Positions 58,863 to 64,000 of a stretch of DNA of 64,000 nt are shown here, one piece after another (the stretch's first letter is position 1; the number at the start of each line of letters is the position of its first letter). This DNA is from Parapedobacter sp964498395 (GTDB taxonomy: Bacteria > Bacteroidota > Bacteroidia > Sphingobacteriales > Sphingobacteriaceae), in the NCBI GenBank assembly GCA_964498395.1, contig CAZCHE010000001.1, forward strand, positions 186,001 through 250,000, written 5' to 3'. Made by a program: the position numbers and the translations under genes. The notes beneath the pieces were generated by a model. It was given only the letters and a program-made list of their open reading frames with translations. It ran no database searches and was not told the DNA's origin.

Positions 58863-61800
58863 TTATTTAAAATTACGGCCCTTATGGAATACCCCTCCGG
58901 TAGCTTCGGCATCTTCCGGCGCAGCCAGTCCGCGTAACCATCCATTCAGGTTGGTACAATGCTGCACAATGATATGGATCACTTCGCCTTCGATTTGCAG
59001 TTTTCCCGTTGCCATCAGCAGCTTGGCTTGCAGAATCTCCCGTCGGTATTTCTCAAATAGCTTGCCCCATATTACTAAGTTGGCAAACCCTGTCTCGTCT
59101 TCAATGGTCACAAACAGTACTCCTTTGGCCGTACCCGGGCGTTGCCGTATGGTAATCATGCCGCAGACCTTCACATACATACCATCGCGCATATTGGATA
59201 GCGAGCCGGTGGAGGTTACGTGCAGCAAATCTAGCTTTTCGCGCAGAAAACTCACGGGGTGGGCCTTGACGGATAGTGTTGTACTGGCATAGTCCTGCAC
59301 CACATGCTCGCTCGGGGTCATCAAAGGCAATTCCATCTGGCCTTCCGCGACACTTTCGGATGGGTGACCCTGAAACAAAGCAATGGGTCGCCCCTGCAAT
59401 GCCGATACCTCCCAAAGGGCCCGTCTACGGTCGACACCCATGGAGCGGAACGCATCGGCATCGGCCAACCGTTCCATGGCTGATAATGGCACGCCGGCAT
59501 CGACTATTGCCGCGATAGATGGGTATCCATGGCCACGTGCCTCGGTTAATTGGGCCATGTCCCCTTCCCTCAATCCTTTTACCTGCCTGAACCCGAGGCG
59601 CAAGGCATGGTGCTGTTTGCCGAATTCACCTTCCAGCGTATGATCCCAATGGGAGTGGTTCACGTCTATGGGCAGCACCGTTATCCCATGCCGCTGTGCA
59701 TCGATCACGATTTGTGCGGGCTGGTAAAAGCCCATCGGCTGGCTATTGAGGAGGGCGGCCGCGAAGATGTCGGGGTAGTAGCACTTGATCCATGAAGAGA
59801 TGTATACCAGCAAGGCAAACGAAGCGGCATGGCTTTCCGGGAAGCCATAGGAACCGAAGCCTTCTAACTGCCGGAACACACGGTTGGCAAAATCTTCTGA
59901 ATATCCCTTTTTGACCATGCCGTCTACCATCTTTCTATGGAAGCGGCTCACCTCACCCTTGGATTTGAAGGTGGCCATGCTACGTCGGAGTTCATCGGCT
60001 TCGGCGGGAGTAAAATCGGCAGCCACGATGGCGATTTCCATGGCCTGCTCCTGAAACAGGGGTACACCTAATGTCTTTTTGAGTATCTCCTTGATTTCTT
60101 CCGATGGGTATTCCACCGGTTCTTCCTTGTTGCGCCGCCGTAGGTAGGGATGCACCATGTCTCCTTGTATCGGCCCGGGCCGCACGATGGCCACCTCGAT
60201 GACCAGGTCGTAGAAATTGTGGGGGCGCAAGCGCGGCAGCATGGACATCTGGGCCCGGCTTTCGATTTGGAATACACCCAATGTATCGGCATGGCTGATC
60301 ATTTCGTACACCTTGGGGTCATCCTCCTCGAAGTCTGACAGGGTAAGGTCGAGGCCGTAATGGGCCTTGGCCAGATCAAACGCCTTTCGGATGCAGGTCA
60401 ACATGCCCAATCCCAGCACATCGACCTTCAGGAAGCCCATCGCTTCCAGGTCATCCTTGTTCCACTCCAGGTTCGTGCGGTCTTCCATGCGGGCATTGAT
60501 GATGGGGCATAGCTCGTGCAGCTTACCCTGTGTGATGACGAAACCACCCGTGTGTTGCCCGAGCTGCCGGGGGAAGCCCATGTATTGATAGGTTAGCGCC
60601 ACTACTTTCTGGAGGTGCGGATCCTCCGGATTGAAGCCCTGTTCAGCCAGTCGGTCGAGGTCGATGTGGTTATCCCAATGGCTGCTGATGATGCCGGAGA
60701 GCCTACCCACGGCATCCAGCGATAAACCCATGGCCTTGCCCACGTCGCGTATAGCCCCCTTGGCACGTACCTGCGTAACCGTTGCCACGATGGCCGCGCG
60801 GTCGCGCCCGTATTTACCATAAATATATTGGATGACTTCTTCGCGGCGTTCATGCTCGAAATCCACATCGATATCGGGCGGTTCATCCCGGGCATCCGAC
60901 ATGAAGCGGGCAAACAGGAGCCTGAATTTCGAGGGGTCGACCGAGGTGATACCCAGGCAGTAGCAGACCGTTGAATTGGCCGCGGAGCCGCGCCCCTGGC
61001 ACAGGATCTTACGTGCTCGTGCAAAACGCACATAATCATTCACGGTGAGGAAATAGGACGCATAGTTTTTCCGCTCAATGAAGGCTAACTCATATTCGAT
61101 AGTGGCTCGTATCGCCTGGGGGATGACCTCGCCAAACCGCTTTCGGGCACCTTGCCACGTGAGGTGCACAAGTTCCTCTTGCGGGGTGCGGTTGTCAGTG
61201 GTCAGCTCCTCGGGGTATACATATTTCAGTTCATCCAAAGAGAAGCAGCATGCCTCAGCAAGTGCCTGGGTATTTCGGATGGCTTCGGGGTACTGCCGGA
61301 ATAGTCGTTCCATTTCATCCATCGGCTTGAGGTAGCGCTCTGCATTGGGATGCAATCGGAATCCGGCATTTTGGATGGTGCATTTCTCCCGGATGCAGGT
61401 CAGCACATCCTGCAATTCACGGCGCTCCGGCACGTGGTAGTGCACATCGTTTAGCGCGACCATGGGCATGTCCAGTTGTTTGCACAGTTGGTGGATGCGA
61501 AACAGTTTCTTGGCATCATCACCTGAGTAGGTGCGTGTCGCACCGAGGCATAGGTGGCTGCCGAAGGCCTCCCGATATGTTGTGATATGCTGGATGTAAT
61601 CGGATTCCAGTTCAAAAGAGGCTGTCAGTTTATCTGGTGGTACCGCGATAAATGCCATGCCTTTGCTGTATGCATATACATCTTCCTTGTATAAGTGGCA
61701 TTGTCCTTTCTCCGCGCGGCGGTTGCCCATGGTCAGTAGGGAGGAAAGCCTCCCGTATGCCTCCCGATCGGTGGGGTAGGCCAGCAGGCTCGGCCCATCC

Positions 61801-62009
61801 AGCAGGTCAAGTCGGCAGGCCGGAATGAGACGGATCCGGTGCTTACGCGCTGCGGTATGTGCACGCACGAGACCGGCAAAGCTATTGCGATCGGTCATGG
61901 CAATGGCGGCATGGCCCAATGCCGCGGCCTGTTCCACCAGTTCCTCGGGGTGCGATGCTCCTCGTAGGAAGCTGAAATTCGTCGTTACTTGTAATTCAAC
62001 ATAAGCCAT
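58863..62009 (-). CDS. dnaE2: Error-prone DNA polymerase DnaE2
   Basis: 1048 residues. N-terminal PHP domain (AYVELQVTTNFSFLRGASHPEELVEQA, MTDRNSFAGLVRAH), the catalytic palm with PDIDVDFEHERREEV (acidic triad), fingers with QAMEIAIVAADFTPAEADELRR, helix-hairpin-helix region, and a C-terminal OB fold (VKVCGMITIRQRPGTAKGVLFVTIEDE). It synthesises DNA across lesions together with ImuB and ImuA. It is in the same orientation as imuB, with a 165-bp gap. Confidence 0.96.
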   Translation of the reverse strand: MAYVELQVTTNFSFLRGASHPEELVEQAAALGHAAIAMTDRNSFAGLVRAHTAARKHRIRLIPACRLDLLDGPSLLAYPTDREAYGRLSSLLTMGNRRAEKGQCHLYKEDVYAYSKGMAFIAVPPDKLTASFELESDYIQHITTYREAFGSHLCLGATRTYSGDDAKKLFRIHQLCKQLDMPMVALNDVHYHVPERRELQDVLTCIREKCTIQNAGFRLHPNAERYLKPMDEMERLFRQYPEAIRNTQALAEACCFSLDELKYVYPEELTTDNRTPQEELVHLTWQGARKRFGEVIPQAIRATIEYELAFIERKNYASYFLTVNDYVRFARARKILCQGRGSAANSTVCYCLGITSVDPSKFRLLFARFMSDARDEPPDIDVDFEHERREEVIQYIYGKYGRDRAAIVATVTQVRAKGAIRDVGKAMGLSLDAVGRLSGIISSHWDNHIDLDRLAEQGFNPEDPHLQKVVALTYQYMGFPRQLGQHTGGFVITQGKLHELCPIINARMEDRTNLEWNKDDLEAMGFLKVDVLGLGMLTCIRKAFDLAKAHYGLDLTLSDFEEDDPKVYEMISHADTLGVFQIESRAQMSMLPRLRPHNFYDLVIEVAIVRPGPIQGDMVHPYLRRRNKEEPVEYPSEEIKEILKKTLGVPLFQEQAMEIAIVAADFTPAEADELRRSMATFKSKGEVSRFHRKMVDGMVKKGYSEDFANRVFRQLEGFGSYGFPESHAASFALLVYISSWIKCYYPDIFAAALLNSQPMGFYQPAQIVIDAQRHGITVLPIDVNHSHWDHTLEGEFGKQHHALRLGFRQVKGLREGDMAQLTEARGHGYPSIAAIVDAGVPLSAMERLADADAFRSMGVDRRRALWEVSALQGRPIALFQGHPSESVAEGQMELPLMTPSEHVVQDYASTTLSVKAHPVSFLREKLDLLHVTSTGSLSNMRDGMYVKVCGMITIRQRPGTAKGVLFVTIEDETGFANLVIWGKLFEKYRREILQAKLLMATGKLQIEGEVIHIIVQHCTNLNGWLRGLAAPEDAEATGGVFHKGRNFK

Positions 62010-62054
62010 TGTTCTGAAGAACCTATTTAAAACTTATCTAATCATTTTTTTTGG

Positions 62055-62071
62055 TCTCGTCTGAGACGAGA
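62055..62071. promoter_or_regulatory. Palindrome between imuB and dnaE2
   Basis: TCTCGTCTGAGACGAGA: 7-bp perfect arms around TGA, 46 bp before the dnaE2 ATG. It has no T tract on the minus strand, so a terminator is unlikely. It could be an operator of an SOS-type repressor, but it does not match a LexA box I know. Confidence 0.45.
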
Positions 62072-62174
62072 TTAAATTTCTCGTGATAGGCTTCCTGCTA
62101 TCACTGTGAAATTTGCCTTGATTCGCTCAAAAATAGCCTGTAAAAATTCTAATCATATAAATTTCAAACAGGCG

Positions 62175-63683
62175 CTAAGCAAAAAAGCCATGTAGGTACC
62201 ATTGGCTCGGGTGGTTATCCCCGTAGTGCCCCGAGCGGAACAGCCAGTACCTGCGGCCCTTGTCGTCCTCCACATAATAATAATCACGGTGTTCGCCCTT
62301 GTCCATCCACCATTCCCGCTCGATGCGTTCCGGCCCATCAGCCCTCTTGATAGTATGCACCTCTCCCCGATGCCTGAATAGCATCGGCGGGTAGTCTGGT
62401 ATTGGTGCAGCCACCTCCACGGGTTCCGGCTTGGCGAGCAACTGCGTGGGGCGTGGTCTGTCTTTGGGCCAGGGGATGGCGGGGCGTTCGCCGATAGATC
62501 GTGCCAGTTTGATGGAGCGCTCGGGCCAATGGTGTTCATCGGGCAGGTAGCGGTTGATGGCCAGGGTGCCATCGCGCCCCTTCAGGCGGTCAAGCAATTC
62601 AGCCAGCGAAGTGTCTTCCAGTCCTGCGGCTTCCCCCCACAAGGCTTCCTGCACGGGATCGGCGTCCTCCACCTTGGGGGCTTCCAGTACAAACAGTTCG
62701 ATTCCCAGTGCGGGTTCGATTTTCGGTATCCGCAAGGCAAATAACTTGGAAAGGTGTGGTACGCTGGCGGTTGGCCTGTTAGTGCTGATGCCCACCTGTA
62801 CGGTTTTACCATCCACACGGTGACATTTCAGCACGGCTGTCCGCAGGCCCTTGCCCTCGCCCGACAGTCGCTTGCAAAGTGCTCCCAGCAGTCGCTGTAC
62901 CGCCAGTTCGATTCCCACCGCCGTTCGTATGGACTCCAGGCAGGGTAGCCGTTCGGTATAAGGCAATATGGGTTTCAGGGGCTGGACGTGTTCATCTTCC
63001 TTCCCCAGTGCTTGGTACAATCGCAGCAGCGTCGTCTCGCCGAATCGTCTACGGAGCACTGCAGGAGGCATCCCCATGAAACTGCCCACCGTGCGCAGCC
63101 CCAGCTTGTGCAGGCGTTCCACCGTGTCGGATTCCAGCCGTAATGCCGCGGACGGTAGTGATAGCAGGGCTTCCCGTTGCCTGCCGCTTTCCACGATGGG
63201 TGACACCTTGCCGAAGCGAGCCACGGCCCAGGCTGTACCCATCGTATCGGCCATAGCCATTCGGGCATGGAATCCCTTTTTTCGAAAGTTGGATACGATT
63301 GCTTTCAGGTAAGGTTTTTCGCCGCCCCACAGATGGGTGCAGCCGCTGGTATCCAGGAGCAGCCCATCCGGTGGATCGACGGCTGCGAATGGTGTATAGC
63401 GGAGACACCACAGGCCGAGTGCCTCCAATAGCTTCCCGGCTAGGCCTGGTCGATCATCGATGACTTCAAGCCCCGGCAAGAAAGCTTTGGCATCAGCGAC
63501 CACCATGCCCGGGGATATTCCCTGTGATTCCGCTAGGGGATTTGCCGCAGTCACCACCATGCGCCCATGCGTGGGCGCGGCCAGCACAAACGGCACGTCG
63601 TGGAGTTCGGGCCGCTGTAGCACCATGCGGTCCGTCATAAGGTAGCGTAGCCATATCGAAGCGAAGCGTTTTCTCATTGCCAA
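62175..63683 (-). CDS. imuB: DNA polymerase Y family protein ImuB
   Basis: 502 residues. Y-family fold recognisable from FASIWLRYLMTDR, VTAANPLAESQGISPGMVVADAKAF and LHKLGLRTVGSFMGMPPAVLRRRFGE. The catalytic acids are missing: no Asp at the first site, and where active Y polymerases have the DE pair this reads LLLDTSGCTHLWGG. That is typical of ImuB, an inactive scaffold which brings DnaE2 to the clamp. Its ATG lies 1 bp before the imuA stop codon region, in one operon. Confidence 0.92.
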   Translation of the reverse strand: MAMRKRFASIWLRYLMTDRMVLQRPELHDVPFVLAAPTHGRMVVTAANPLAESQGISPGMVVADAKAFLPGLEVIDDRPGLAGKLLEALGLWCLRYTPFAAVDPPDGLLLDTSGCTHLWGGEKPYLKAIVSNFRKKGFHARMAMADTMGTAWAVARFGKVSPIVESGRQREALLSLPSAALRLESDTVERLHKLGLRTVGSFMGMPPAVLRRRFGETTLLRLYQALGKEDEHVQPLKPILPYTERLPCLESIRTAVGIELAVQRLLGALCKRLSGEGKGLRTAVLKCHRVDGKTVQVGISTNRPTASVPHLSKLFALRIPKIEPALGIELFVLEAPKVEDADPVQEALWGEAAGLEDTSLAELLDRLKGRDGTLAINRYLPDEHHWPERSIKLARSIGERPAIPWPKDRPRPTQLLAKPEPVEVAAPIPDYPPMLFRHRGEVHTIKRADGPERIEREWWMDKGEHRDYYYVEDDKGRRYWLFRSGHYGDNHPSQWYLHGFFA

Positions 63684-64000
63684 TCAACTAATTTTCTTCC
63701 ATTGGGCAGGTCTCCCATTCGTTTGTGGGGGCCGTACCGCCGACACGAAGTGCCCATCAGACCATGTGATTTGCCAGCGCCCACCATTGCCGTTGCGTAC
63801 TTTTAGTAATTCCACTTCCCAATGGGGGGTGCCCACGCCCGGCACCTCATCTATGCACACACTGGGCAGGGGTTTGATGTGCCAGCGCGCGGCACAGGCT
63901 GTGGCACCGATATGGTGTGGTGTGCTGCGCAATACGAGCCCTGTCACCCCGCTTTTCTCCACGACTAGCTGTAGCCTGCGCGACTGCGCGAAATCCATCT
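63684..64000 (-). CDS. imuA: ImuA-like protein, C-terminal part (cut by window end)
   Basis: About 105 residues visible: RLQLVVEKSGVTGLVLRSTPHHIGATACAARWHIKPLPS, HWEVELLKVRNGNGGRWQITWSD. This matches the C-terminal part of the RecA-like ImuA (SulA-related) proteins. The frame is open to the window edge and the ATG at 63998 is internal. imuA-imuB-dnaE2 is the known mutagenesis cassette. Confidence 0.85.
   Translation of the reverse strand, partial: MDFAQSRRLQLVVEKSGVTGLVLRSTPHHIGATACAARWHIKPLPSVCIDEVPGVGTPHWEVELLKVRNGNGGRWQITWSDGHFVSAVRPPQTNGRPAQWKKIS

Noticed and set aside
1..64000. CRISPR arrays or phage structural genes
   Set aside because: No spaced direct-repeat array and no capsid, tail or terminase-like genes were seen on either strand.

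Overview
The window looks like a chromosomal segment of a Bacteroidota bacterium, most likely Sphingobacteriaceae (Parapedobacter/Olivibacter/Sphingobacterium type; the genus is inference). The support is a TonB receptor paired with a DUF4249 lipoprotein, the TTTG-N19-TAnnTTTG promoter type, a type IX secretion substrate next to PorP/SprF, lipobox and Spi-type signal peptides, a pyrG-yidC pair and WG-repeat proteins. There is one assembly gap (100 N, 54091-54190).

Left flank (1-26 kb), ordinary chromosome of moderate GC: TonB receptor + DUF4249; a polysaccharide deacetylase divergent from tolC-hlyD; ferritin; an outer-membrane beta-barrel protein translationally coupled to a quinone oxidoreductase; an acyl-CoA carboxylase beta subunit and an acyl-CoA dehydrogenase (branched-chain or glutaryl-CoA catabolism); pyrG-yidC; two amidohydrolase-family genes in which only one of three domains keeps the metal ligands; a glycoside-hydrolase-like lipid-free exported protein; a frameshifted CBM9-like gene; a HmuY-like haem-binding protein; rplS; and tRNA-Pro(TGG).

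Island (26.0-41.66 kb), clearly AT-richer: this is the notable part. A tyrosine recombinase gene (broken by one in-frame TAG) points left. To its right is an attI-like point and an array of seven gene cassettes separated by attC-like sites. Every intact cassette obeys the integron rule: the R'' box of its attC is the reverse complement of the first bases of the same cassette (9-11 bp matches that change from cassette to cassette). Yet the recombinase lacks the extra insertion that defines IntI. The cassettes carry small enzymes, stress-type genes and their own regulators (Crp, AraC, HxlR, CMD/AhpD-like, SnoaL-like, DUF5946, VOC, GNAT, SDR, Atu4866 fusion, DoxX, pirin). The last cassette holds what looks like the N-terminal part of a prokaryotic Argonaute, cut by an IS66 remnant. 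A second accessory block without attC sites follows (SDR + Crp regulator with paired operators; WYL regulator, RidA, YdeI-like), ending in an IS982 transposase fragment that has replaced the catalytic end of an S9 peptidase gene.

Right flank (41.66-64 kb), chromosome again: the truncated S9 peptidase, two large exported WG-repeat proteins, a NarL-type two-component pair with a TPR sensor kinase, a large repetitive T9SS substrate with PorP/SprF, a TPR-HTH regulator, and the imuA-imuB-dnaE2 mutagenic translesion cassette running off the end of the window.
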